Origin: Fidelibacterota bacterium
GTDB taxonomy: Bacteria; Fidelibacterota; Marinisomatia; SCGC-AAA003-L08; TS1B11
DNA length: 35,240 bases
NCBI GenBank assembly: GCA_022574435.1
Contig: JACZSB010000002.1
Coordinates: 1-35,240 of the forward strand
Reading direction: 5' to 3'
Both the position numbers and the translations under genes were made by a program. Shown here piece after piece: positions 24,469-32,001 of the stretch; the stretch's first letter is position 1, and each line of letters begins with the position of its first letter. The notes beneath the pieces were generated by a model. The model saw only the letters and a list, made by a program, of their open reading frames with translations, was not told the origin of the DNA and did not search any database.

Positions 24469-25338
24469 ATGCGGGTAACCACTAACATGCGGCAAGGGGA
24501 GATTATCAGGGCGCTGGCTGACAGCCAGGAACGCCTGCTGGAGGCCCAAACCAAAATCAGCACTACCAAGGAAGTGTCGGCTTCGTCCGACGGACCGGCC
24601 AAGTTTGATAGGGCCTCCCGGCTTAAGACCCTGCTTTCCCGCAATGAGCAGTATCAGGATAATATCGCTGACGGGATCGGCTGGGCCAGTACCAGTTCAG
24701 ATACTCTCAACAGTGTCTACACTCTTCTGATGGATGTTCAAATCAATGGCCTGCGTGCCGTGGGCAATGTCAATCCGGACGAACGACCGGTTGCCGTTCA
24801 AGCAATTAACTCTTTTCTGGAAGAGATGCTGGACCTGGCGAATGGCAAGTTTTTGGGTAAATATCTGTTCGGTGGGACCATCACGCTCAATACCAAGCCA
24901 TTCAGCTATGACGGCTCTACCGTTACCTACGAGGGGAACGAGGGCGAGTTGCTGCGCAAGGTCGGTCCTGATATATTCATTTCGGTAAATACAGTGGGCA
25001 GTGAGTTCGAGGATGTATTCCATGCTACCATTGCCTTGCGCGAGGGCATTATTGCCGAGGACAACAGCGCTATGACCGACGCCATGGGCCAGATTGAAGA
25101 TTCCATGAAGGCCCTGTTCAGCGCCATGGCCTCCTCGGGCAACCGCCAGAAGAAACTGGAGCTTACCAGGGATAATCTCGAAACGGCGGAAATCAATTTA
25201 AGAGCTCACATTTCCCAGTCGGAAGATGTAGATTTAACCGAGGCGATATTGCGGTTTAACTCACAGGAGCTGGGCTTCCGCGCCGCCCTGGAATCAAGTG
25301 CCAGAATAATGAGCCTGAGCATCCTCGACTTCCTGTAA
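24469..25338 (+). CDS. flgL: Hook-filament junction protein FlgL (HAP3)
   Basis: FlgL is the second junction layer and resembles flagellin at both ends. The 289-aa product begins MRVTTNMRQGEIIRAL, carries the SASSDGPAKFDRASRLKTLL type helix (here EVSASSDGPAKFDRASRLKT), the characteristic NGKFLGKYLFGG, and ends in the flagellin-like C-terminal helix with DLTEAILRFNSQELGFRAAL. An AAGGAGGT ribosome site, a perfect match to the anti-SD complement, precedes the ATG by about nine bases and is the strongest I saw in the window. It is not a flagellin, since the length, FlgL motif and position beside flgK all fit FlgL. Confidence 0.95.
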   Translation: MRVTTNMRQGEIIRALADSQERLLEAQTKISTTKEVSASSDGPAKFDRASRLKTLLSRNEQYQDNIADGIGWASTSSDTLNSVYTLLMDVQINGLRAVGNVNPDERPVAVQAINSFLEEMLDLANGKFLGKYLFGGTITLNTKPFSYDGSTVTYEGNEGELLRKVGPDIFISVNTVGSEFEDVFHATIALREGIIAEDNSAMTDAMGQIEDSMKALFSAMASSGNRQKKLELTRDNLETAEINLRAHISQSEDVDLTEAILRFNSQELGFRAALESSARIMSLSILDFL

Positions 25339-25340
25339 GC

Positions 25341-25793
25341 ATGGCGGACAAACCAACCGGCAAGCAATCCCAACCGGAGTGGGAAACATCCTCCGAACCG
25401 GCCGATTTCCCGGCCGGCATACCGGGGTTTGAAGAGCATAAGAAATTTGAACTGGTCAGCCGCGCCGATCTGCGCCCGTTTCTCTGGTTACGGTCGCTGG
25501 ATGACCCGGATGTATCGCTGCCAGTGATCGATTGCCTGCTGCTCAATAGGCAGCTACTGCCGGAAATCAGCCGGGAGGTGCTCAACCAGATCGGGGATCC
25601 CACAAAAGAAAAATTTGATTCCTATTGTGTAATACGGGTGGACCCCGAAGCCGGGACCATCACAGTCAATACAAAGGCCCCGGTCGTGATAAGTTCACAG
25701 ACCCGGCGGGGATTCCAGGTCTTCCTAGACAACCCCGAATTGCGCCTGGATGAACCGTTGACCAACTTAGTCCCTCCTCGGAAAGACCGTTAA
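25341..25793 (+). CDS. fliW: Flagellar assembly factor FliW
   Basis: FliW binds flagellin and, when free, the translational repressor CsrA, and so ties flagellin synthesis to its export. The 150-aa protein has the family start [19 protein letters not shown] (residues about 21-39), then [19 protein letters not shown], and ends with [21 protein letters not shown] slightly long, polar N-terminus precedes the conserved domain. csrA follows after two bases. The pair suggests FliW-CsrA control of flagellin translation as worked out in Bacillus and Campylobacter, although flagellin itself is not in this window. Confidence 0.95.
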   Translation: MADKPTGKQSQPEWETSSEPADFPAGIPGFEEHKKFELVSRADLRPFLWLRSLDDPDVSLPVIDCLLLNRQLLPEISREVLNQIGDPTKEKFDSYCVIRVDPEAGTITVNTKAPVVISSQTRRGFQVFLDNPELRLDEPLTNLVPPRKDR

Positions 25794-25795
25794 AG

Positions 25796-26065
25796 TTGCT
25801 GGTACTAACTCGCAGGAACGGCGAAAGCATCCGCATCGGGGATGGCATCATCGTCACTATTCTGGACCAGTCCGGCGGCCAGGTCAAAGTTGGGATTACC
25901 GCCCCGCCTCAGGTACCTATTCACCGGGAAGAAATATACCTCAAGATCAAGGCCGAGAACCTGGCTGCAGCGCAGGCTAGCAAGGCCACCAACCTGTTGC
26001 TCAAGCAGTTAACAGACGAATTCAACGTTGAGGGCAGCCTGGGCTCCCCGCAGCTCGATAAATGA
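25796..26065 (+). CDS. csrA: Carbon storage regulator CsrA
   Basis: CsrA is a dimeric RNA-binding repressor of translation that recognises GGA in hairpin loops. The 89-aa product starts [18 protein letters not shown] and continues through [20 protein letters not shown], the RNA-binding strands with the key Arg residue of the I-H-R-E-E motif present. A TTG start is required because no ATG exists before the first conserved strand. The C-terminal extension (about 28 residues beyond the conserved core) is longer than in enterobacterial CsrA; in the FliW-responsive class the C-terminus takes part in FliW binding. Confidence 0.97.
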   Translation: MLVLTRRNGESIRIGDGIIVTILDQSGGQVKVGITAPPQVPIHREEIYLKIKAENLAAAQASKATNLLLKQLTDEFNVEGSLGSPQLDK

Positions 26066-26405
26066 TTTCAGGCCCAGTTAGCCGAACCCCGTCCACAGAA
26101 TCTCGCATCTAATATTCACGACAGTTTCATGGCAGTAGGACCGCTGTGGGAGCTTCTGCAATGCTTCGGTGAAAAGCGTAACATACCCGGTACGGCAATC
26201 GCGCATCAGTTCACCCCACAAGGCCTCGATCACCCTTTTAGTGATGCCCGGCGCAATTCCCACCACTGATTGCCATCGACAATAACTGTCTAATTTTATT
26301 CCGTAGCTATAATCACCTCTAAATTCACTAAGCTGTTGGGCGGCCCACCGCTGGTTGATTAATATATCATATCGTTGTCACCGGCGCTACTGGGCTAATC
26401 GGAGG
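26066..26405. other. Intergenic stretch after csrA
   Basis: No recognised gene lies here. A minus-strand ORF of 62 codons (26078-26266) has no family resemblance I can see. From about 26280 the DNA turns AT-rich. A perfect TATAAT occurs at 26308-26313, but the -35 position (ACTGTC) is poor; a second possible pair is TTGGGC (26336) and TAATAT (26360) at 18-base spacing. Either could start transcription of the regulator downstream. I see no clear terminator for csrA. Confidence 0.35.
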
Positions 26406-26411
26406 ATGGTA

Positions 26412-26636
26412 ATGTTAGCTATCGGATTGCCTCGGCCAGATTCAGTATTACATTTAATACCGGAATATTCATGCACCTCAATGGTGGTGGAGTCTCATAG
26501 TACATTGACCCCCACAAGTGTTGCTGCGGGCGAAACCGGATCATCAGCAGGGCCGACAGTTTTTGCGGAACATGGCAAGAAATCAATAGCACCTGGCAGT
26601 TTCCGCACCTATTATTTCCAGGTTGAAAACGACTAA
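26412..26636 (+). CDS. Possible small hypothetical protein
   Basis: A 74-codon ORF with a good ribosome site (GGAGG six bases before the ATG) ends 20 bases before the cyclic-nucleotide-binding gene. The product is Ser/Thr-rich, with one Cys and no signal peptide or motif that I recognise. Codon use (TTA, TCA, AGT, ATA) is more AT-rich than in the flagellar genes, so it may be a young, transferred or decaying gene. I keep it as a weak call. Confidence 0.25.
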   Translation: MLAIGLPRPDSVLHLIPEYSCTSMVVESHSTLTPTSVAAGETGSSAGPTVFAEHGKKSIAPGSFRTYYFQVEND

Positions 26637-26656
26637 TTGGTGGAGGGTTGACTAAA

Positions 26657-27652
26657 ATGGGATTCCTGGAACAGCAACTTAAGAGAGAATACAAGTCGGG
26701 GCAGGTTATTTTCAAGGACGGTGACCCCGGCCAGACCATGTTCATTATCCTGGAAGGTAAGGTTGAAATCACCAAATTGCTGGGGGATCAGAAAACGGTA
26801 CTGGCCACATTGGATAAGGGTTCGATCTTCGGAGAGATGGCGATCATCGACCGGGAACCCCGATCGGCCACCGCCACCACACTTAGTGATACCGTGATGC
26901 TCGAGATCAGCCGGGAGATGTTTCATGACCGATTGTCCCAAGTGCCGGGCTGGATGCAGAGCTTCTTTGCCATTTTAGTGGACCGCTTGCGTTCTGCCAC
27001 CCGCCTCCAGAGTATATTGCTCACCCAGGGCGCCGCCCGCCAGATACTCAATCTACTGGCTGTGCTGGTTCAATCGGGCGATAAAGATGCCACCGACCGG
27101 GTCATATTGCCGATAAATGAAACCGCAGGCAAGATGGCTTTTATCCTGGGCCTTGAAGAAGAGCTGGTGAGTAAAACTATTATGCGGTTTATCGACAGTA
27201 AACTCTGCGAAGTAGCCCGGAAGATTGATGCGGGCCGGGTACTGGTGTTCGATAACACCGAAAAGCTGTTTCAACTGGCTCGTTTCTGCAAGGAGAGGAT
27301 GCTCATCGAATCCGGTTTGATCAAGACCATGTCGGAGGAATTCCGGTTTAAAAGCCGGCACGAGGTGGAGCTGTTGCAAGTGCTGTCGGCGCTTGTTCAG
27401 GATCCGGACGTGCCCGATGACATGTCCGCCTCCAAAATGGATGAACGGGTAAAGGAGAAATATAAGAATCCCATCGGGCTCTACCAGCCTCTCCTGGACA
27501 ACTTTGTCAAGGTCGGTCTGTTGGAAAAATTCCAACCCAAGGATGGCGATCCGTCCTACGCGATCAACAATAAAGAGCTATTCCAAGACCAGTTGGCCAA
27601 AATCAGTTTAGTTAAGGAGTTACGAGGGTTGGAGAATAAAATCCGCCGTTGA
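26657..27652 (+). CDS. Cyclic-nucleotide-binding (CAP_ED) regulator with extended C-terminus
   Basis: Residues about 1-120 form a cyclic-nucleotide-binding domain. The phosphate-binding cassette FGEMAIIDREPRSATA (58-73) retains Glu60 and Arg69, the residues that bind the sugar and cyclic phosphate, so ligand binding is likely. A winged-helix-like region follows (LPINETAGKMAFILGLEEEL, about residues 152-171), then a further domain of about 110 residues that is not part of standard Crp/Fnr proteins and may be a second helical or winged module. The ATG at 26657 is preferred to the TTG at 26648 because GGAGGG ends at 26647. The last four bases overlap the next gene. Confidence 0.8.
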   Translation: MGFLEQQLKREYKSGQVIFKDGDPGQTMFIILEGKVEITKLLGDQKTVLATLDKGSIFGEMAIIDREPRSATATTLSDTVMLEISREMFHDRLSQVPGWMQSFFAILVDRLRSATRLQSILLTQGAARQILNLLAVLVQSGDKDATDRVILPINETAGKMAFILGLEEELVSKTIMRFIDSKLCEVARKIDAGRVLVFDNTEKLFQLARFCKERMLIESGLIKTMSEEFRFKSRHEVELLQVLSALVQDPDVPDDMSASKMDERVKEKYKNPIGLYQPLLDNFVKVGLLEKFQPKDGDPSYAINNKELFQDQLAKISLVKELRGLENKIRR

Positions 27653-28851
27653 AGTACCCGGAGGAACCGTCCCTGGGCGATATCACCCTCTGCTTGGTGG
27701 TAAAGCATCGCACCGGGAACCTGGCCAATGTTCTGCACTCGGTCAATCGGCTGGTTTCCCGGATGGTGGTTCTGGAGGCGGTTGGCCAGGGCACTAAAAC
27801 AGTGCAGCACCTGGCTTCTGAGTACGATGCCGACTACCTGCACGTTCCGCCAAATCCTGACCATGCCTTTTTGCTCAACCGGGTATTGGATCGGGTCGAC
27901 ACTATTTGGGCCTTATTCCTCAACCAGCCGGAAGTGCTGCATCTGGACGATCAACAAACTTTGCTGAAGATCCTCGGTAATACCGAGGCCATTGCTTTTG
28001 ACTTCCCCATCATAAGACTGTCTGAGCCTGATAACCACCACTTCGAAACCCGGCTGATTAGAAGCGATAGGGGTATACATTGGCAGCATGCCATATATCC
28101 AACGTTGGTGGACAGTCTGCAGCTCGCCGGCCAGCAGTTACAGCAACCACCGGTGACCGAAATAATGCCTACGGTGGCGGTGGTCAGTTTGGGGGAACCG
28201 CGCCCGGAGGAAAGGGAATTGCAGGAGGCTTTGGGTAGCATCGAGGCAGAGCTCAATCGTGATCCCAATTCGATTCGCTACTGGTACCATCTGGCCCGGG
28301 TGGCCCGGCAGCTCCAGGATTGGCAAAAGTCGCACGATGCGGTGGAAGAAGGTTTGAATGTTATCAGCCGTCAGGCGGATACGGCTTTTGCCGAACCTGA
28401 TGCGGCCAACGGCCTGATCGGCATGTTCTGTGAGGCCCTGCTGTCCGGCCAATTCCAGCCTGATAAAACGGTGCAATCGCTCTGGACGATCTTCAACAAC
28501 ATGGTCTCCGATGGCCGTTTCAGCCTGCCACTGGGGCGACTGTTGTTATCTACGGGCCAACGGAAAGAAGCCATTTCCGCCCAGCTGGCTGCAATGGAAA
28601 CTTTCTTTAGCCAGCGCAAGTATCATTTGTCCCTGGAAAACGGCCTCTTCCGGCCGGCGTTGTTTATCTGGGAGGTGGAGGCCGGTCATGGGAGTCGCGC
28701 CCTGTTGACCAGCGTAGTGAATGTGCAAACTATCTTGAAGCCGCAAAATTTCAATTTTCAGTTGGTGCTGGAGTATGTCTTCGAGCAAAATCGGGACCTG
28801 TTTGCCCGGCTACAGCAGGTCCTCCAGCGCAGTTTGCGGGCCAAGGAATAA
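27649..28851 (+). CDS. Degenerate GT2 glycosyltransferase-like protein with TPR-type C-terminus
   Basis: The first 165 residues follow the outline of the GT2/TPR family: ITLCLVVKHRTGNLANVLHS corresponds to the usual LCMIVKNE..L..CL.S start, and RLIRSDRGIHWQHAIYP to the acceptor-side end. The nucleotide-sugar motifs are lost: the VDTGSTDGT loop is VLEAVGQGTKT and the LDADE metal site is LNQPEVL. The remaining 230 residues are helical, with a tetratricopeptide-like run (SIRYWYHLARVARQLQDWQK, about residues 205-224). It starts at a TTG overlapping the regulator stop (TTGA). Catalytic activity is doubtful; a binding or scaffold role beside flagella or surface glycans is possible. No signal peptide. 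Confidence 0.62.
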   Translation: MKYPEEPSLGDITLCLVVKHRTGNLANVLHSVNRLVSRMVVLEAVGQGTKTVQHLASEYDADYLHVPPNPDHAFLLNRVLDRVDTIWALFLNQPEVLHLDDQQTLLKILGNTEAIAFDFPIIRLSEPDNHHFETRLIRSDRGIHWQHAIYPTLVDSLQLAGQQLQQPPVTEIMPTVAVVSLGEPRPEERELQEALGSIEAELNRDPNSIRYWYHLARVARQLQDWQKSHDAVEEGLNVISRQADTAFAEPDAANGLIGMFCEALLSGQFQPDKTVQSLWTIFNNMVSDGRFSLPLGRLLLSTGQRKEAISAQLAAMETFFSQRKYHLSLENGLFRPALFIWEVEAGHGSRALLTSVVNVQTILKPQNFNFQLVLEYVFEQNRDLFARLQQVLQRSLRAKE

Positions 28852-28872
28852 CAGGGCTCAGGGGACGCCTAA

Positions 28873-29103
28873 ATGTGCATGATTGTGCGTTACGAAGTGG
28901 CATTATCCTCCTGCCGTCCAGATAAACATCAAGGGTGTGGCTAACAACTGGTGGTGGATACCGGCTCACAAGAAGGTACGGTGCAGGGTGCTCAGTCGTT
29001 GGGAGCAGAGGTTAAGTCATTTGACGATAATATTGCCTCAGCCAGGCTGCTCTATACGCCCAGTCTGGTGATGGCGAAATGGCGGCTTGATTGCAGCAAG
29101 TGA
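28873..29103 (+). pseudogene. Frameshifted relic of a GT2-family glycosyltransferase N-terminus
   Basis: Frame 1 from ATG 28873 reads MCMIVRYEVALSSC, matching the family start CMIVRNE.xxL..C. The next family block appears in frame 2 (VQINIKGVANN, about 28916-28948, compared with xxSIKGVADE), and frame 1 then resumes after a TAA (28942) with LVVDTGSQEGTVQGAQSLGA, followed by EVKSFDDNIASAR, which corresponds to VVDTGSTDGTVEIARSLGA and DDFAAARN. The length between Cys and the VDTGS block is the same as in intact proteins, as expected from two compensating frameshifts. The expected LDADE region is missing. It lies 21 bases after the intact degenerate paralogue. Confidence 0.68.
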
Positions 29104-29406
29104 ATTCAGATTAATTACACAACAAGGTCCGGTTGCCAAATATCAGTTACTATCGGCTGGGATCGTAGTTGTAAAGCCAATGCCTGCCTTACTCTGTGAA
29201 TAATATATATCGGGGTATCTTAATATTCTAACAGACTTATATACTTCTAGACTATCGCCCAATTTCTGGATAAATTGCCATGGGAGGTTTTACCATCAAC
29301 CTGGGCCGAATGTGAATTTCTATTCGACCGAGAACAGGTTAAAGGCAGTCTAACATGCTGGTAAAGACCGTGAACACTATTGTAGACAGGGAGTTAAAAT
29401 AGTCTT
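29104..29406. other. AT-rich non-coding leader of the XRE gene
   Basis: After the glycosyltransferase relic there are about 300 bases without a convincing ORF. The segment from 29195 to 29260 is clearly AT-richer than the flanks (TAATATATAT, TTAATATTCTAA) and could hold a promoter, but I could not choose a -35/-10 pair. AGGGAG at 29389-29394 is the probable ribosome site for the regulator. Confidence 0.35.
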
Positions 29407-29799
29407 ATGAGTGATTTTAGTTGGCAATATGGCGAACGCTTTAGGCAGATCCGTAAAATGGCAGGGCTTAGCCAGGAGGAATTCGGGGTGGTCCTCAATG
29501 TCAGTCGCCAGACCATCAATGCTTACGAAAACGACCGGCAGCGTCCCACCATGGACATGATGGAAAAGGTCTGTGAGCGACAGAACATCAACCCGTCCTG
29601 GCTGTTGACCGGCGTGGGGGATTCGAAGAAGGGCGCCACCTACACCTATTCTCCGGAAAGTGGCGTGCAGATTTATTCGGTAGGTGATAGTAGTTTCACC
29701 CATGAACAGCACACCTTGATGAACTACATCGCCGAAGATCCGGAAAGGGCTACACAAATGGCCCATCTGCTCTTCAGTGGTGCGCTGAAAGAACTGTAA
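29407..29799 (+). CDS. XRE-family helix-turn-helix regulator
   Basis: This 130-aa protein has an N-terminal HTH_3/Cro-C1 fold at residues about 8-65. LSQEEFGVVLNVSRQTINAY (21-40) contains the two HTH helices, and ENDRQRPTMDMM is the usual end of the recognition module. NPSWLLTGVGDSKKG (about 62-76) is the common junction of many XRE regulators. The C-terminal half (about 55 residues) is acidic and of unknown type, perhaps for dimerisation. Nothing shows its target; it stands alone in a stretch with decayed genes, convergent to the SprA-related gene. Confidence 0.86.
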   Translation: MSDFSWQYGERFRQIRKMAGLSQEEFGVVLNVSRQTINAYENDRQRPTMDMMEKVCERQNINPSWLLTGVGDSKKGATYTYSPESGVQIYSVGDSSFTHEQHTLMNYIAEDPERATQMAHLLFSGALKEL

Positions 29800-29852
29800 C
29801 CGATACGATTCCGCTGATTGAGGCTCTCTTACGCCGCCGGGTGCTGTCTTGA

Positions 29853-29871
29853 ACCCAACTCACCGTTGGGT
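29853..29871. terminator. Hairpin between convergent XRE and SprA-related genes
   Basis: ACCCAAC (29853-29859) pairs perfectly with GTTGGGT (29865-29871) across a 5-base loop. It lies 53 bases after the XRE stop and 24 bases after the end of the opposing gene, the right place for a shared bidirectional terminator. No T-run follows in either direction, so the call is tentative. Confidence 0.4.
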
Positions 29872-29895
29872 ATGATTGCCTCGCGGCTTCGGTGA

Positions 29896-30441
29896 TTATA
29901 CGAACTGGTTTATGAGCGGGGCTTCGGCCGGTGTGCCGGGCGGTGCATTGCCGTTTGTACGGCCTTGCGCTTTGGTTTGTGCGACGCGAGCCCGGGCCTG
30001 CTCAGCCCTGGCTGCCATCTCGGCCCTGGCGGCCTGGGTAGCCACTCGTTGGTCATGTGGGGAAGGATTCCGCGGAGCGAGGGCCGCTCGTTTTATGGCT
30101 TGCATCTTCTGTATATTGGCTCCGGGATTATTAGTGATCGCGCTGGCTTCAATCTGGACCTCGCCGCGTACGGCGTAGCGATTGCCATCGGGACCGACCT
30201 CATACTGGTAGCGGGCGCCACCCCGGGCGTACTGAGCCGCAGCTGCCAAATGCGCGCGCTCATGGTCCCGGACCGCAGCATCCGTCGCTTTTAGCTCGGC
30301 CAATTTCCGCTTCTCCCGGGGGGATAACTCCTGCCTTCCTGCGGCCAAACGGGCTGGGCGCTCAGGACCGTCAGTCGGCCCGGTATGCCGTGATGGCTGG
30401 TCCGTCTGAGTTGCCGGACCAGTTATGGAGGTCAGTTGCAT
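29896..30441 (-). CDS. SprA-related putative metalloprotease (HExxH)
   Basis: The family signature is clear: ELKATDAAVRDHERAHLAAA (about residues 49-68), with HERAH at 60-64 as the HExxH zinc motif, then YEVGPDGNRYAVRGEVQIEA, and a KMQAIKRAALAPRNPSPHDQ helix. These are marks of the SprA-related family (PF12118), annotated as putative metalloproteases although the activity is unproven as far as I know. The first 45 residues are Pro/Thr/Arg-rich and probably disordered, and the last 45 form an Ala/Arg-rich helix. No signal peptide is visible. The ATG is the first in frame. Its leader holds a foldable element (30471-30533). Confidence 0.85.
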   Translation of the reverse strand: MQLTSITGPATQTDQPSRHTGPTDGPERPARLAAGRQELSPREKRKLAELKATDAAVRDHERAHLAAAAQYARGGARYQYEVGPDGNRYAVRGEVQIEASAITNNPGANIQKMQAIKRAALAPRNPSPHDQRVATQAARAEMAARAEQARARVAQTKAQGRTNGNAPPGTPAEAPLINQFV

Positions 30442-30470
30442 AATTCTAAAAGCTATCTAACTGTTTTTAC

Positions 30471-30533
30471 GGTTCAGCGCCAGGAATGCCGGTTCGCCGG
30501 CACCTCCTGCGGTTACCCTTATCGGCTGGAACC
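30471..30533 (-). promoter_or_regulatory. Structured leader element upstream of the SprA-related gene
   Basis: Read on the minus strand, GGTTCCAGC pairs with GCTGAACC (one bulged C) to close a 63-base unit. Inside it an arm of CAGGA/TCCTG and TGCCGG/CCGGCA, separated by a small bulge, is capped by CGAA. The unit lies 29 bases before the gene start, so it would be in the 5' leader. It does not match the c-di-GMP-I, TPP or cobalamin riboswitches as I know them. The strand is ambiguous, since the same pairing works on the plus strand towards the moaA relic. Confidence 0.35.
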
Positions 30534-30729
30534 AAAAAAACTTTAATATTTTAAAGTCTGAGATCATGACGCCCGAACCAACCGCGAGACCTGGTTTGAA
30601 TCTTTAGGCGGTGGCTTTCGGTGGCGACCGGTGTTAAACTCGGTTTTCCCTGGGGCCAATAGTGGATATGCTAAATATAATCATTCGTGAATTCAATTTG
30701 GCCGAACCGGCCGGGTATTTCCTCAAGCC

Positions 30730-31005
30730 ATGACATTTGCCACCAGCCCTCTCTGGACGGCCGCTAGGTTTACTCCCCCGCCATCTCAGGCGCCGGCTGA
30801 CCGGCGTGGACGCACTTTCGATTATCCAGGGATGGTCCTGACGGCACGGTGCAATCTGCTCTGTTTATACGGCCTGCCGGAAGACGGCATCCCGTTGGTC
30901 GCGGCCCATAAGTCGCTCCGGACCGATGAGATTCTACCGGTTATAGCGGAGGGCGCCAACTTCTTTGGGAGTGTCCGCAAACGTATGATCCGGCTCGGCG
31001 CCTAG
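30730..31005 (+). pseudogene. moaA: Truncated moaA (GTP 3',8-cyclase) relic
   Basis: The ORF of 91 codons matches only the N-terminus of MoaA: DRRGRTFDYPGMVLTARCNL corresponds to the usual GRxxxYLRISVTDRCN, and SLRTDEILPVIAEGANFFG to LTxEEIxRLxxxFAxLG. The radical-SAM cluster motif CxxxCxxC reads CNLLCLYG, with the third Cys (TGC) changed to Gly (GGC). It ends VRKRMIRLGA-stop where KxRxTGGEPLxRR should continue, and the next frame positions still show the Arg-Arg. About 240 residues are missing, including the second 4Fe-4S cluster. The moaC-moaB fusion starts 12 bases later. The host must carry moaA elsewhere or make no Moco. Confidence 0.72.
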
Positions 31006-31017
31006 AGGCGGGCGTAG

Positions 31018-31983
31018 ATGGACCGCGACCAACCCGATCGCCAACTGACCCACCTGGATAGCCGGGGCCGCGCGCGCATGGTGGACGTCAGTGACAAGCC
31101 CGTGACCAGCCGGATAGCGGAGGCCAGCGGGTTCATCAGCCTGCAACCGGAAACCTTGGAGGCCCTTTATTCGGGGCAGGTGCCCAAAGGCGACGTGTTG
31201 AGCACGGCCCGACTGGCGGGCGTGGCGGCCGCCAAACAGACTGCTACCCTGATCCCACTGTGCCACCCCCTGAACTTGACCTGGGTGGACCTGGAGTTCA
31301 CGGCCCGCGATGACGGAATCGCCATCGGTTGCACCGTCAAGGCCCGCGAGGTGACCGGCCTGGAAATGGAGGCGTTGACCGCCGTCTCGGTGGCTGCTCT
31401 GACCATTTATGACATGTGCAAGGCTATCGACCGTAGTATGCGGATCGGTGATATCCGCCTGGTGCGCAAGGAAGGGGGGAAATCATCGCATCAGCCGGCC
31501 TACCGTCCCCGGACGGCCGTGCTAGTCGTGTCCGATTCCGCCGCCTCCGGTGAGCGCCAGGACCGTTCCGGGGCCCTCCTGAGGGAGGGCTTTCTGCTGG
31601 CAGGTTGCCAGGTGGACCCCGTGTTGGTGGTACCAGACGAGCCTGACCAACTGTTAGCCGCCGCCCGGAAATTCCTCGATAAAGGTATTGAACTGCTGAT
31701 TACCACCGGAGGCACCGGACTGGGTCCCCGGGATATTACTATTCCCACCCTGGAGCAGCTGCTGGACGACCGCTTGCCGGGGGTGGAGCAGGCCCTGCAT
31801 GCCGTGGGGCGCACCCAAACCCCCCTGGCCATGCTCTCCAAACTGGCGGTTGGGACAGCCGGTAAGGGGATCATCGTTTCTCTTCCGGGCAGCTCGGCCG
31901 CCTGCCGGGACGCTTTGACGGTACTGATCCCGGCCATTTTCCACGCCTTTGAGGTGCAAAAAGGCGCCGGGCACGGCGATTAG
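31018..31983 (+). CDS. moaCB: Bifunctional MoaC/MoaB molybdenum-cofactor protein
   Basis: Two Moco enzymes are fused. Residues 1-155 are MoaC, which with MoaA makes cyclic pyranopterin monophosphate: [20 protein letters not shown], then [21 protein letters not shown] and [20 protein letters not shown] are all intact. Residues about 163-321 are MoaB/MogA, which adenylylates molybdopterin: [38 protein letters not shown], and the closing [21 protein letters not shown] Lys-rich linker (KEGGKSSHQ) joins them. The fusion is known in several phyla. The start follows the moaA relic and gives the full MoaC N-terminus. Confidence 0.95.
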   Translation: MDRDQPDRQLTHLDSRGRARMVDVSDKPVTSRIAEASGFISLQPETLEALYSGQVPKGDVLSTARLAGVAAAKQTATLIPLCHPLNLTWVDLEFTARDDGIAIGCTVKAREVTGLEMEALTAVSVAALTIYDMCKAIDRSMRIGDIRLVRKEGGKSSHQPAYRPRTAVLVVSDSAASGERQDRSGALLREGFLLAGCQVDPVLVVPDEPDQLLAAARKFLDKGIELLITTGGTGLGPRDITIPTLEQLLDDRLPGVEQALHAVGRTQTPLAMLSKLAVGTAGKGIIVSLPGSSAACRDALTVLIPAIFHAFEVQKGAGHGD

Positions 31984-32001
31984 CCCCGCCAACTCACCAG
32001 T

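Noticed and set aside
26078-26266. Minus-strand ORF of 62 codons after csrA
   Set aside because: No ribosome site, no family motif and no neighbour to explain it.
29281-29400. Possible flagellin N-terminus relic (ATG-GGA-GGT-TTT-ACC-ATC-AAC reads MGGFTINLG)
   Set aside because: The similarity covers only about eight residues and stops follow at once; no further flagellin motif was found in any frame.
30442-30729. Known riboswitch (c-di-GMP-I, Moco or TPP) upstream of the SprA-related gene or the moaA relic
   Set aside because: The conserved bases of these classes, as I know them, are not present; only generic hairpins are seen.
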